This document shows positions 27,862-37,700 of a DNA stretch of 64,000 bases, one piece after another. The notes beneath the pieces are model-generated. The model was given only the letters and a program-made list of their open reading frames with translations, was not told the DNA's origin and searched no databases. The translations under genes and the position numbers were made by a program. How positions within the stretch are numbered: position 1 is the first letter of the stretch; each line of letters begins with the position of its first letter. Source of the DNA: Salinarchaeum laminariae (GTDB taxonomy: Archaea; Halobacteriota; Halobacteria; Halobacteriales; Salinarchaeaceae); the NCBI RefSeq assembly GCF_023204835.1, contig NZ_CP096270.1:806001-870000 (forward strand). The letters run 5' to 3'.

Positions 27862-27970
27862 TGCCGGCCGTTGGAGGGGACGCCCCTAAAGTCGCCCGGG
27901 CTATCCCAGGGGCGGAAACTGTGCCGATCTTGCAGGGGAGAACCGGTCCGAGAAAGCACGGTCGCCGGAG

Positions 27971-28711
27971 TTAGAGATCGACGGCCAGCATCGTCTCGTC
28001 GACGTAGTCGCCGTCGATCACGTAGTGATCCTCTCGGACTGCCTCGATCGCCCAGCCGTGGCCCTCCAGAAACGCGATCGCCTCCTCGTTCGTCGCCGGG
28101 AGCGACTGGTAGACCTTCTCGAACCCTCGGCTGGCGGCCCACTCGAGGCCACGCTGGAGGAGGTGGCTGCCGATGCCGTTGTCGCGGTACTCCTCCAGGA
28201 CACCGACGGTCAGCTCCGCGGTGTGCGCGAGCTTGGCCAGCTCCGGCGAGCGCAGATGCACCCACCCGACGACCTCGTCGTCGACCGTCGCGACGAAGAA
28301 CATCCGCGACTCGAGCTCGTTGTGCCGGAGTAGCGCCTGGTCGTGGTCGACCTCCTGGGCGACCGTCTCTGCGACGATGTAGCTCCCGTCCTCGACGACC
28401 TGGCGCATGGCGCCGACGATACCCGTGAGATCGGCTTGCCGGGCCGGGCGCACCCTGAAGGACACCTCTTCGCGGTCGAACTCCTCCGCGACCTCGTCGG
28501 TGTCGATGGCGACCTGTAACTGCCCGTCGGGCGTTCGTTCGAGATGGCCGTTCCGCCGAAGTATCGCAACGTGGTGGCGGAATCCGCCGGGATCGTGGGG
28601 CAGGCAGTCGGTCTGGGCCTCGTCGGGGGCGACCGATCCGTGCTCCTCGACGTACTCATAGAGTACCTTGCGGTCGTCGTGGTCGAACTCCAGTGGCCGG
28701 CGAAGCGTCAT
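27971..28711 (-). CDS. GNAT N-acetyltransferase with N-terminal winged-helix-like domain
   Basis: A 246-residue protein. The first about 75 residues (DHDDRKVLYEYVEEHGSVAPDEAQ, then HHVAILRRNGHLERTPDGQLQVAI) look like a winged helix. The rest is a GNAT domain: RPARQADLTGIVGAMRQV, MFFVATVDDEVVGWVHL, AELTVGVLEEYRDNGIGSHLLQRGLEWA (acetyl-CoA loop) and VYQSLPATNEEAIAFLEGHGW. The acceptor is unknown. A TATTAAC element on the minus strand about 25 bp upstream supports ATG 28711 as a leaderless start. Confidence 0.88.
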   Translation of the reverse strand: MTLRRPLEFDHDDRKVLYEYVEEHGSVAPDEAQTDCLPHDPGGFRHHVAILRRNGHLERTPDGQLQVAIDTDEVAEEFDREEVSFRVRPARQADLTGIVGAMRQVVEDGSYIVAETVAQEVDHDQALLRHNELESRMFFVATVDDEVVGWVHLRSPELAKLAHTAELTVGVLEEYRDNGIGSHLLQRGLEWAASRGFEKVYQSLPATNEEAIAFLEGHGWAIEAVREDHYVIDGDYVDETMLAVDL

Positions 28712-28847
28712 GTCCGTGCTAATGCGTCACACGTTAATATACGTTGGTGTGGATTATCGCGAGAGAGACGATACTGGAAACACCGGAACAATCGCACCGC
28801 GAAAACCGCTCTCGACCGAGATCCAGTGGACCGCGGTCCGTAGTCAC

Positions 28848-31844
28848 TCAGTCGATCTGGATGACGTCCACTTCGACGTTGACGTCGTCCGGCGGCGAGG
28901 GCGTGCCGGCGCCCGTTTCGGGTGCCTCTGGCTGCGCGCCGTCGGCCGCGCCGTCGCTCTGTGTCGTGTTCACGCCGCCGACCGTTGCCGAACCACCGCC
29001 AGAGCCGGGGACGCCCGGCGTGCCGATGACGAGCCCGCTCCCGTCTTCGGTCGTGTTCATCTCGACAGGGACGGAGCCACCGTCGGATTCGAACTCGACG
29101 ATCGCGATGACGTCGTTGTAGTCAGGGTCGCTCGCGTCGTCGTGCTCGAGTGCGTACTCCCACATGTCTCCAGGGACCTGATCGGTCGTGTTGGTCATCT
29201 CGAAGAGGAACACCGCCTCGTTGGGATCCAACGTCAGCTCGTTGGTCTCCGGATCGATCCGGTCGGCAGCGCCCTCGTTGAGGACTTCGGACGCGTTCCG
29301 CTGGTCGGGGAGCACGCCAGAGACCTGCGGGACCTGATCACCGTCGGTGAGTACCTGGACGTTCTCGGGGTTCTGACCCGCGTTCGCGTCGACGCGACGA
29401 GCGATCGAACCGAGGCCGTTCGACGGCTGGTAGTCGTACCACGTCACGCCATTTTTGGTCCGCTGCTGGTGGTAGTCGTAGCCGCCGTCGGGATTCCAGA
29501 AGGTCGACCGGAGCGTGATCGTCGTCGACTCGCCCGCAGACTGCTCCCACTGGTACTCGTAGGTCTGCTCCTGCGTGTCGTAGGAGTTCAGGTTGCGCTC
29601 GTCGTCGACGTCGCCTTCGTCGTTCTCGAACTGGTGGACCTCTTCCACCCCGTCGGTCTCCTGAATGACGGAGACGCCCGTCGGCGCCCAGTTCTTATAC
29701 CACTCGTCGGCGGAGTACGGACCCTCGCCCGAAATTTCGGTGCCGAGAACGGTGACCGTCCCTTCGCCGCCGCCACTGATCGCGACGCCGCCGTCGCCCT
29801 CGTCGATCCCCGAGAGCGCGAGCGTGCCCGACGCGGCGTCCTCGCCGTACTCGACGGTGAAGGTGTGGTTCCCAGCCAGCGAGCTGACGTTCAGGCCGAA
29901 CGTCACCGTCGACGTCGATCCCCAGCGTGTGGTGACCGTCTGCTGTGGCGTGGTCGCGAAATCGATCGCGGTCCCGTTGGGCCCGGTCAGTGATAGCGTC
30001 GCACTGTCGGTACCGTTCGCGAGCCCGGCGTTCTCGAGCGTCGCGGAAATAGTCGCGGAGCCGTTCATCGCCGTGGCGTTCACCGATTCGACGCCGAGAT
30101 CCGCGCCGGACTCGCCGAGGTAGAAGGATCCGGCGAGCTGTTCGGACTCGCCATCGCTCTCGAGGGTGATTACGTAGTCGTGGGTCTGGCCGGTGGCGAG
30201 GTCGTCGATCGCGTCACCGTCGAGACCCAGCTCGGCAGTCTCGCTGTCGCCGGCACTGAGCGAGAGGCTGGTGGATGCGGCAGAGAGCCCCGTCACGTTC
30301 AACGATAGATCGCCCGCAGCCGTGTCGTTGCCGAGATTCGTGAGCGACACCGTCGTCGCGAAGTCTTCGCCCACGGTGAGCGTGGTCGCGCTCGCGCTGA
30401 CGTCGGTGATGCGAATATCGCCCGCGACCGCACCGCCGTCGGGCCGATCCGCGATCGTGAAGGCGTCCGTCACCGTTCCGTTGGGGCCGGTGACGGCGTA
30501 CTCGTAGTGGCCAGCAGCGAGTCCGGAGACGTTGAGGTCGAACGCGACGCTCGTCGCCCCGCCGCCAGTGACGTTCACCGGCCCGACGGACTGCGTCGGT
30601 GCGTTGACGCTTGGATCCGTGAGATTGAGCGTGACGGAGCCGGTGCCGTTCGCGAGACCGTCGTTCCGTAGCGTCCCCGTGACGGTGAGATCGTCGTCAC
30701 CGTTGCTCAGCGAGTGCTCGACTTCGTCGAGAGATACCATCGCGGCGGTCGCTCCGTAGGTGACCGAGCCATTGACCGTGCTCACCGTCGATCCGGTTTC
30801 GTTCTGGACGGCGACCGAGTACTCGTAGGTGGTCCCCGGGGTGAACGTCGAGTTGATCGTGGACGCGTTGACAGTGAAGTTCGTAGTCCCGGTCTCGAAG
30901 GCGCCGACGTCGAGCGAGTTAGATCGAGAGACGCTGGTACCGTCGATTGCAAACTCGACGGTCGCGTTCGCGGGGTCGAAGTCGTCGTTGGTGACGGCTG
31001 TCTCGACGCTGAACTCCTCACCAGGGGCGAGCACGGTCGGTGCCTGAACGGAGTGGATGCCGAGCCCACCGAGCGTGATGGGATCGGTCGCGTTGTCGAT
31101 CGTCGAGACGACGCTCTCCTCCGTGGGCTGGGTGATCGTGACGTTGCTCGTCGTTGCGACCTGCTGTTCGAAGTGGTCGTACCAGGCGTCGTGGTACGGA
31201 CTCGTGACGTTGATCCTGAGATCCGTGTAATCGTCTGCAGGACAGGCCGTGAGGAGCGTCTCGATTTCCTTGGCGAGGCGCGTCCGCTCTGTTTCGTTGG
31301 GTTGTGCGACTAGCGTACCTGACGCAGTGGTAGTCGCGGCCGACACCGACAGCACGGAAACCGTCGTGCCGTCCGGACCGTGGCTGATCGGCGGGGCATG
31401 CTCGATTCCGAGGCCGCCCTCGGTCTCGGACCAGATCGCGCCGCCTTCGTAGATCATGGCACCGTCCCCACCCTCATAGCGGAGCGCGCCGAGATCCTCC
31501 GTCAACTGTTCTGAACAGGCGGTCGTCCCGTCGTGCATCGAGATCGTCAGTGTCCCACCCTCGACGACCTCTGCGTCGACGGCACCGCTACCCATCGGGA
31601 CCTCTTGTGGATCGCCCGTCGACGCCGCCTCGGAGAGCACCGAGTGGGCCTGGATCGCGGTATCCTTCGTGCTCTCCCACTCCGTCGTGTCCTGCACTGT
31701 CTGCAACGCCATCGCCCCGATCGCGACCGTCAGAAAGGCGGCAATGACGATGACGCCGATTAGAACGACCATACCGACGACCTCGGACTGGCCTCGCTGC
31801 TGTGACCGATCGCCGTCGTCGGAGAGGTCTGATCTCGTCCGCAT
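28848..31844 (-). CDS. Giant prepilin-like surface protein with Ig/CARDB-like repeats (copy 1)
   Basis: A 998-residue protein. The N terminus has RSQQRGQSEVVGMVVLIGVI, a type IV prepilin-like signal (positively charged, G-Q-S-E, then a hydrophobic helix), as in DUF7289-type proteins. A pilin-like globular part (about 50-210) follows, then about four beta-sandwich repeats of about 100 residues (starting near VQAPTVLAPGEEF, DEVEHSLSNGDDD, TDVSASATTLTVG, ESVNATAMNGSA), rich in N-glycosylation sites. A conserved C-terminal domain contains TVLGTEISGE, LNSYDTQEQ, NVQVLTDGD, PDQRNAS and DYNDVIAIVEF. It ends in an acidic tail (VNVEVDVIQID). Start ATG 31844 rather than one eight codons upstream. Probably cell-surface; role unknown. 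Confidence 0.85.
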   Translation of the reverse strand: MRTRSDLSDDGDRSQQRGQSEVVGMVVLIGVIVIAAFLTVAIGAMALQTVQDTTEWESTKDTAIQAHSVLSEAASTGDPQEVPMGSGAVDAEVVEGGTLTISMHDGTTACSEQLTEDLGALRYEGGDGAMIYEGGAIWSETEGGLGIEHAPPISHGPDGTTVSVLSVSAATTTASGTLVAQPNETERTRLAKEIETLLTACPADDYTDLRINVTSPYHDAWYDHFEQQVATTSNVTITQPTEESVVSTIDNATDPITLGGLGIHSVQAPTVLAPGEEFSVETAVTNDDFDPANATVEFAIDGTSVSRSNSLDVGAFETGTTNFTVNASTINSTFTPGTTYEYSVAVQNETGSTVSTVNGSVTYGATAAMVSLDEVEHSLSNGDDDLTVTGTLRNDGLANGTGSVTLNLTDPSVNAPTQSVGPVNVTGGGATSVAFDLNVSGLAAGHYEYAVTGPNGTVTDAFTIADRPDGGAVAGDIRITDVSASATTLTVGEDFATTVSLTNLGNDTAAGDLSLNVTGLSAASTSLSLSAGDSETAELGLDGDAIDDLATGQTHDYVITLESDGESEQLAGSFYLGESGADLGVESVNATAMNGSATISATLENAGLANGTDSATLSLTGPNGTAIDFATTPQQTVTTRWGSTSTVTFGLNVSSLAGNHTFTVEYGEDAASGTLALSGIDEGDGGVAISGGGEGTVTVLGTEISGEGPYSADEWYKNWAPTGVSVIQETDGVEEVHQFENDEGDVDDERNLNSYDTQEQTYEYQWEQSAGESTTITLRSTFWNPDGGYDYHQQRTKNGVTWYDYQPSNGLGSIARRVDANAGQNPENVQVLTDGDQVPQVSGVLPDQRNASEVLNEGAADRIDPETNELTLDPNEAVFLFEMTNTTDQVPGDMWEYALEHDDASDPDYNDVIAIVEFESDGGSVPVEMNTTEDGSGLVIGTPGVPGSGGGSATVGGVNTTQSDGAADGAQPEAPETGAGTPSPPDDVNVEVDVIQID

Positions 31845-31855
31845 TGAGAGGTAAT

Positions 31856-31885
31856 TTAGTTCTACCACGTAATAGAATTAACTAA
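31856..31885. promoter_or_regulatory. Promoter region of the first giant surface protein
   Basis: An AT-rich island with the inverted repeat TTAGTT (31856-31861) / AACTAA (31880-31885). Between the arms, minus-strand CTATTAC about 25 bp upstream of the ATG at 31844 is a likely TATA box. The arms flank the TATA box, so they may bind a regulator. Confidence 0.4.
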
Positions 31886-32000
31886 GGGCAACCAACAGGT
31901 TACCAGTGCTAGCTAGTACCAAACACCAGCCAGGAGAGCTGCATGCGGTGCTGAACGCATGTGATTCGAGCGGGACACCGACAGAGATTCGAAAACCCGG

Positions 32001-35000
32001 TTAGCCGATCACGATACCGCCGACGTCGACGTCGATTTCTTCAGGGCCGGAGGGGTCGCCGGGAGCTGGGCTCTCCGGATTGGCGGGCGTCGGAGTAGCT
32101 CCATTTTCTTCATCGATGCTGGAATCGGTATCGTTGATATACTGTGGCCCCTCCCCCGAGACCGTCGAGGGGGTCTCAAGCGTGATCGACACCGCGTCGT
32201 CGTCACCCACAGTGAAGCTGACGTTCTGATCGGGGTTCGCAGGTGTGAACTCAAGTAGTGCGATCACGTCGTTGTAATCGGCTCCCCCAGATGTGTTTAC
32301 GGCTTTTGAGAAATTCGCGTTCTGGTCAGTGAGTTCGACGAGGAACACCATCTCGTTATCGTTGAGTTGGAGTTCGTTGTCCGAATTGAGCCGATCGGAG
32401 GCACCGTCGTTCAAGATCTGAGAGACATTCCGCTGGTCCGGATAGGCCCTTTGGACTCCTGGTACAGTGTCGCCATCAGTCAGTACCTCGACGTTGCTCG
32501 GATTGCTACCCTGGGATGCGTCGACGGAATAAGCGTATGAGTCGCAAGTGGTGACCTCAGTTCCCCACCACGTCGTGGTGGTTTCGTCCTGATAGTAGAT
32601 TGGGTCAGGGTGATAGTCCGTGTACGTTCGCTGCTCGTCATATCCGGGGCCGTTGCGGGTGTGATCTTCTCCCGAATCGTATGGCTCACTGCACCCACCC
32701 CAAATACCACCGGTATCTTCTCTCGTCCAGTATGTCGCGTTGAGCGTGACGCTGACCGTTTCCCCGGCGTCTTGGCTCCAGCCCCACTCGTAGATATCGT
32801 TCTGGGTATCGTAGGTATTCAGGTTCTGGTCGTTGACCAGATCGACGGTCGTCCTTTCACCGTTGGTGTACTCGAATCGCTGAGTTTGCCCGTTGCGTTC
32901 CATGACAGCAGCCGCACCAACGGGCGCCCACTCTTTCCACCAAGGAGAACTGACCGATTCCCCGGAAATCTCCGTTCCGAGCACCGTCAGCGTTCCATTT
33001 CCAGGTGCATTCACGCTCACGGATCCATTTCCACCCTGCACGCTACCTTCGAACTTCAGCGTCCGGGTTACCGTCTCGCCGCCAAATTCGATGGTGTAAT
33101 TGTAGACGCCGACAAGATTCGAGGCGTTGAAGCCGAACGTGGCATTTGGGGTGGCCCCTGCCGGCACGTCCACGGTCACATTATCTGAGCCGACTAGTGT
33201 ACCGTCCTGGTCGTGGAGGGTCAAGTTCACGGGCTCGTCGCCGATGTCGTTGAGCCCGTGGTTACTGACCGTCGAGTTGATCGTGACCCAGTCATCGGGA
33301 TCAGTCGCGTTCGAAACGGACTCGATCACCGGGACTTCGCCGCTCTTGCCGAGGTAAAACGAACCGTTGGCGATAAACTCCTCGTCGTTCTCGACGAGCT
33401 GCACCTCGTAGTTATGAGTCTCGCCTGGCGGGAGCGTCGAGACGTTCTCTGACGGTACGGTGATACCTTTGCTCGTATTCTCCCCCTTGGAAAGAGTGAT
33501 CGGCTTGGTTACGGTAGGCAACCCGCTGATGTTCAGTGCCAGTGTGCCACTGGTCGAACTGTTTCCGACGTTGTGGACGCCGACGTCGACCGAAAACGAA
33601 TCCTCACCGTACTCAAGATACTGTTGCGTTGGCGTGACCGACTCCACGCGAATCAGGTCGACGAGCGTCCCCTCATCGCGTTCGGTGATTGTGAATTCCC
33701 CATACTTCGTCTCGGGACCCTCAGTTACTTCATCACTGCTAAGCTTGTATTCATAGGTTCCTGCTCGTAATGCCGAAACGTTGACCTGGAACCCGACCTC
33801 TGACATGCCACCGTATGCTGAAACGTTTACGTCCTTAGCAAGCATTGGATCCATGTCAACATTTTCTTCAGTTATTTCAAACGTAAGATCAGCCTCTTCG
33901 CTGCTCGTTCCGGTATTGATGAGTGTTCCGTTGACCGCAAGCTGGGTTTGATCCGCATCGAGGAAGGTATCCTCAGCATCCGCGAGATACAGTCCCATAG
34001 AGTCACTACCGGCGAGGAAGAAATCACCGGACGATTCACTCACACGCTCACCGTCACCATCGTACAAACGGACGGTGTATCCGTAGACTCGATCAGTTGT
34101 GAGGTTATGAGCGTTGACAAGACCGTTGTACGTGAATGTACTTGGCGAAAAATTGTTAGCTCCCGTGGTGAAATTTAAACCAACAGTTTCACCGGGGTTA
34201 ATTCCGGGAGTATTGCTGTGGTTCGCTGCCCCGATATCGTGGATTTCCAGCCTCACGGTGGCTTCCTCGGTGTCGAAACCGTCGTTCGCGATCTCGGTCG
34301 AGAGATAGAATTCGTTTGAGTAATCTCCGCTCGCGGGATCAACGATCGACGGAGCGGAGATGTTCGCGAATCGAAGACCCCGACTCTCGTGTGCGGTGGT
34401 TGCGTTGGAGATCGTCGCGTGGACCATCTCGTCGTGCGTATCGTTGATCTTGACGTTCGTGCCAGTGATCTGCGAGTTGAAGTGGTCCTTCCACACCTCT
34501 GCGTAGTTCGGGCTCGTGACCGAAATATTGAGATCGGTGTATCCGTTTGCCGGGCAGTTCGTCAGGAGTTCGTTCGTCTCCTCGACCATCGTCTCCTGCA
34601 TCGTCTCGTTGGGCATGGCCATCTGCCCATCGAAGGAGTCCGAGTCCGCGGTCACGGTCTGGATCGAAATCCGGGCCGTCTCGTTGTCGTAGCTGATCGG
34701 AGGACTCCGCTGGATCGAAAGTCCGCCATCCGTCTTCTCCCAGATTCCCCCTCCCTGATAGACGACAGAGCCTTTGGGCGTATCGTAGACGATCGCGCCC
34801 ATCTTAGCCTCGACAGGACCGGTAGAACAGACGTCGCTGCCGTTGTGCATCGCGATCGAAATCGACCCTGACTCGACGATCTCCATATCCACGCCGTCAC
34901 TCACTGCGAGCTGGCGAGCCTCGCCGCTCTGCAGGGCTTCGGAAATCGCCTGGTGGGTCTGCACGGCGCTGTCGACGGCGAGTTCGTGTTGTGAGCTTCC

Positions 35001-35183
35001 TTGAACGTCGTCGACGAGTGCGCCACCGGCGACGAGCACTGCCGCGGCGCCGATGAAGATCATCCCGAAGAGGATGACGATCGCGATGACGTCAGATTGC
35101 CCTCGCAGGCGGCCCGTTCCGCCTCGCAATCGACGCCACAACGGACGATCTGTTTGTTCCGATGTGGGAGGGCGTTCAACCAT
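32001..35183 (-). CDS. Giant prepilin-like surface protein with Ig/CARDB-like repeats (copy 2)
   Basis: A 1060-residue paralogue of the downstream gene with the same plan. A prepilin-like N terminus (RLRGQSDVIAIVILFGMIF) is followed by a pilin-like part with DVCSTGPVEAKMGAIVYDT and SIQRSPPISYDNE, then beta-sandwich repeats of about 95-100 residues. The same C-terminal domain follows: TVLGTEISGESVS, LNTYDTQND, NVEVLTDGDTVPG, YPDQRNVSQILN, DYNDVIALLEF. The tail is acidic and ends DVDVGGIVIG. It adds a loop with two cysteines (GGCSEPYDSGED, VTTCDSYAYS). Codon use is less GC-rich, especially 33.8-34.4 kb. It is upstream of copy 1 with its own AT-rich promoter (CTATTAAGG about 25 bp before the ATG). 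Confidence 0.85.
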   Translation of the reverse strand: MVERPPTSEQTDRPLWRRLRGGTGRLRGQSDVIAIVILFGMIFIGAAAVLVAGGALVDDVQGSSQHELAVDSAVQTHQAISEALQSGEARQLAVSDGVDMEIVESGSISIAMHNGSDVCSTGPVEAKMGAIVYDTPKGSVVYQGGGIWEKTDGGLSIQRSPPISYDNETARISIQTVTADSDSFDGQMAMPNETMQETMVEETNELLTNCPANGYTDLNISVTSPNYAEVWKDHFNSQITGTNVKINDTHDEMVHATISNATTAHESRGLRFANISAPSIVDPASGDYSNEFYLSTEIANDGFDTEEATVRLEIHDIGAANHSNTPGINPGETVGLNFTTGANNFSPSTFTYNGLVNAHNLTTDRVYGYTVRLYDGDGERVSESSGDFFLAGSDSMGLYLADAEDTFLDADQTQLAVNGTLINTGTSSEEADLTFEITEENVDMDPMLAKDVNVSAYGGMSEVGFQVNVSALRAGTYEYKLSSDEVTEGPETKYGEFTITERDEGTLVDLIRVESVTPTQQYLEYGEDSFSVDVGVHNVGNSSTSGTLALNISGLPTVTKPITLSKGENTSKGITVPSENVSTLPPGETHNYEVQLVENDEEFIANGSFYLGKSGEVPVIESVSNATDPDDWVTINSTVSNHGLNDIGDEPVNLTLHDQDGTLVGSDNVTVDVPAGATPNATFGFNASNLVGVYNYTIEFGGETVTRTLKFEGSVQGGNGSVSVNAPGNGTLTVLGTEISGESVSSPWWKEWAPVGAAAVMERNGQTQRFEYTNGERTTVDLVNDQNLNTYDTQNDIYEWGWSQDAGETVSVTLNATYWTREDTGGIWGGCSEPYDSGEDHTRNGPGYDEQRTYTDYHPDPIYYQDETTTTWWGTEVTTCDSYAYSVDASQGSNPSNVEVLTDGDTVPGVQRAYPDQRNVSQILNDGASDRLNSDNELQLNDNEMVFLVELTDQNANFSKAVNTSGGADYNDVIALLEFTPANPDQNVSFTVGDDDAVSITLETPSTVSGEGPQYINDTDSSIDEENGATPTPANPESPAPGDPSGPEEIDVDVGGIVIG

Positions 35184-35388
35184 GTCAACTTGGCTTGTCT
35201 GGCCATTACCTTAATAGTAGTTTATTTATAGCCACTTGTTCCCAGTTACTTCATTATGTTTTCCACTATATTTTCAGTATAATCTTGATTGTGATATCTT
35301 TGCTTCCGGCATTGAATCAGAGAATTATTCACGGCGTCGGCGGGTGTCGGGGCGAAACGATAGTTAGCGTGTGGACCGTCGGTCCGGT

Positions 35389-35553
35389 ATGGCCCGCTGT
35401 GCAGAATCCGACTGCGACCGGCCGGCCTCGGTTCGCGTCCACGTTCCCTGGGCCGACGACCGGGTAGTCTGTGCCGCACACGCGCGCTCGCTGGCGACGG
35501 CAGACGGCGTCGTCGCCGAGCCCCTCGAGGACGCCGGGGACGAGTTTCCCTGA
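35389..35553 (+). CDS. Small Cys/His protein, probable zinc binder
   Basis: A 54-residue protein, MARCAESDCDRPASVRVHVPWADDRVVCAAHARSLA then an acidic tail ending EDAGDEFP. The pattern C-x4-C ... C-x2-H is a likely zinc site. Similar short proteins are common in haloarchaea but I cannot assign a role. The start ATG at 35389 lies about 30 bp after a GATAGTTAG TATA-like box. Confidence 0.75.
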   Translation: MARCAESDCDRPASVRVHVPWADDRVVCAAHARSLATADGVVAEPLEDAGDEFP

Positions 35554-35618
35554 CTCGCCGATTGTTCCTCAAGTCGCCCCCGATACCACTTTGAGGGAGC
35601 CCGTCGAACCCCTTCGCC

Positions 35619-36488
35619 ATGCGACCCGCGATCGAACACGACGACGTGACCGAATCCGGCGTCTACGTCGCGGGCAACGAGCTTCGCTACCTCCGGGCCG
35701 GCCAGGACAACGAATCAGCAGTATTGTTGCTCCACGGCGGAATCGTGGACGCAGCGCATCTCACGTGGGGCTCTGCGATCGGTCCTCTCGCCGCCGATCA
35801 CGACGTGTACGCGCTGGACCTGCTGGGCTACGGGCTGAGCGACGCCCCACCGGGACCGTACTCGACGGATCGCCACGTGGACGCCGTCGCTGAGTTCATG
35901 AACGTCGTCGGGCTCGATTCCGCCCACCTCGTCGGAGCCTCCCTGGGCGGCGGGATCGCGATTCAGCTCGCGCTCGACCGGCCGGAGCTTGTCGATCGGC
36001 TCGTTCCCGTGAGCGCCTTCGGTCTCGGGACGAAGCTGCCCCACGGACGGCGAACCTGGCTGCTCGCGAAGCTCGGGCTGCTCAATCGCGCGGGGCTCTG
36101 GCTGGCGTCCCAGCGACGGTCGATCGCGAAATCGAGCCTCGACGGCGTCGTGTCCGAGCCGGACGCACTCCCGGAGGAACTCGTCGACGCGTTCTTCAGG
36201 GAGCTCCAGCGGCCGACGGCTGGGAAGGCCTACCGGAGCTGGCGCAACGCCGAGGTCGGCTACGGCGGCTGGAACACGTACTACTACACCCGGCTGGACG
36301 AGCTCGAATGCCCGGCACTGTTCGTTCACGGCGGCCAGGACGACGTCTTCCCAGCACGGTGGGCGGAACGCGCAGCCGGTATCGCCCCCGAGGGCGAGGT
36401 CGAGGTGTTCGAGGACGCCGCACACTGGCTCCCACGCGACCGACCGGATCGGTTCGAGTCGCTCGTCACTGCATACCTGCAGGAGTAA
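35619..36488 (+). CDS. Alpha/beta-fold hydrolase
   Basis: A 289-residue hydrolase. The oxyanion loop is LLLHGG (36-41), the nucleophile elbow GASLGG puts Ser108 in place, the acid is Asp241 or Asp242 (HGGQDDVFP) and the base His269 (DAAHWLPRD). A cap domain (about 130-215) with basic and aromatic residues shapes the substrate pocket. No signal peptide. The substrate cannot be predicted; the fold covers esterases, haloperoxidase-like and C-C hydrolases. It is 65 bp downstream of the small Cys/His gene and followed by priL. Confidence 0.9.
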   Translation: MRPAIEHDDVTESGVYVAGNELRYLRAGQDNESAVLLLHGGIVDAAHLTWGSAIGPLAADHDVYALDLLGYGLSDAPPGPYSTDRHVDAVAEFMNVVGLDSAHLVGASLGGGIAIQLALDRPELVDRLVPVSAFGLGTKLPHGRRTWLLAKLGLLNRAGLWLASQRRSIAKSSLDGVVSEPDALPEELVDAFFRELQRPTAGKAYRSWRNAEVGYGGWNTYYYTRLDELECPALFVHGGQDDVFPARWAERAAGIAPEGEVEVFEDAAHWLPRDRPDRFESLVTAYLQE

Positions 36489-36548
36489 AGTGCCAGGCGG
36501 AGGAGGCTGGAATCGACGCATTTCGTGGCGACGATCGGCCCACCGCGC

Positions 36549-36556
36549 GATTTAAC
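36549..36556 (+). promoter_or_regulatory. TATA box of priL
   Basis: GATTTAAC about 27-33 bp upstream of the priL ATG, the same type of box as before rfcS; implies a leaderless transcript. Confidence 0.55.
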
Positions 36557-36581
36557 CGGACTCGGCAGCAACGCTTTCGCG

Positions 36582-37661
36582 ATGGAACGGCGCCACGCGC
36601 GATTCCCCTTCTTCGAAAGCGCCCGGGAGGCCGTCCAGGCCGCGGACGTCGAGATCGGGGCGCTGGTCGGTGGCGCCGACGACGCAGCGGAAGCCGACGA
36701 GATGGTAGTCTCGCGTGCACGCGAACGCGTCGAGACTGCACTGTCAGAGGGACACGTCGGGACCGGTAACGCAGGGAACGAGACGGGGATGCACCGCTCG
36801 ACCAGGATCGAGCTGCTCTCCTACCCGATCGCGCGAATACTGGTCTCCCTGCTCGAGGAGCCGATGGCAATCGACGCCTACGCACGGGCCGAGGCCGCGA
36901 CGGCGCGCCAGCGGCTACAAACGGATCTGCCCGAGCCCGGCGCGAGCGACGGCATGGAGAGCGGAATCGGCGTCGAGGAGCCCGAGTTCGACGTCCGCGA
37001 GCTTCTCGGGGAGTTCGGCCTCGCCGAGGACGTCGACGGACGCGATCCGTTCGCCGTCGACGTCGCCGTCTATCTCGAACTCTCGCGAGATCTCGGCGGC
37101 GAACAGTGGGCGCTCGTGAATCGATCGCTGTCGGCGGGTCGGGTTCCCGTCGATCGTGCCGAGCTCTACGATCTGCTCGAACGCGCCGTCGCGGATCGCG
37201 TCGCCGACGGGCTGCCGCTATCGGTACCAGACCAGATCGCCGTAGAGCTCGACGAGCCACGGGAGACGATCGAAAGTATGCTCGCCGACGCGGAGATCCC
37301 GCTATCTTTCGACCGGGTCGAACCCGCGCAGTTCCCGCCATGTGTAACTGCACTGCTGGAGCGTGCTCGCGACGGCGAGTCGTTACCTGCCCACTCCCAG
37401 TACTCGCTCGTCGGCTTCCTCGGCGCAGCGGGGATGGACGCCAGAGCGATCGTGGAGCTCGCCGACGGCGAACTCGACCGCGAGTCGGTCGATTTCCAGC
37501 TCGCACACGTGCGTGACGATCAGGGGCTGGAGTACGCGCCGCCGTCGTGTGCGTCGATGGACGTCTACGGGGACTGCGTGAACAAGGACGAGCGCTGCGA
37601 CACGATCAACCACCCGCTGTCGTACTACGAGGTCGCGCTGGCAGACGCTGCGGAGGATTGA
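36582..37661 (+). CDS. priL: DNA primase large subunit
   Basis: A 359-residue regulatory subunit of the archaeal primase, which with PriS makes RNA primers. The N-terminal half is helical, beginning MERRHARFPFFESAREAV. The C-terminal domain carries the iron-sulfur cluster cysteines in FPPCVTALL, PPSCASMDVYGDCVN and DERCDTINHPLSYYE. SQYSLVGFLGAAGMD is also a typical PriL block. I chose ATG 36582 because it is the family start and the TATA box fits. It lies 1.8 kb from the origin. Confidence 0.95.
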   Translation: MERRHARFPFFESAREAVQAADVEIGALVGGADDAAEADEMVVSRARERVETALSEGHVGTGNAGNETGMHRSTRIELLSYPIARILVSLLEEPMAIDAYARAEAATARQRLQTDLPEPGASDGMESGIGVEEPEFDVRELLGEFGLAEDVDGRDPFAVDVAVYLELSRDLGGEQWALVNRSLSAGRVPVDRAELYDLLERAVADRVADGLPLSVPDQIAVELDEPRETIESMLADAEIPLSFDRVEPAQFPPCVTALLERARDGESLPAHSQYSLVGFLGAAGMDARAIVELADGELDRESVDFQLAHVRDDQGLEYAPPSCASMDVYGDCVNKDERCDTINHPLSYYEVALADAAED

Positions 37662-37700
37662 ACGGACGGAGTGTCGACGACCGAACCAGGTCGGAACGAA

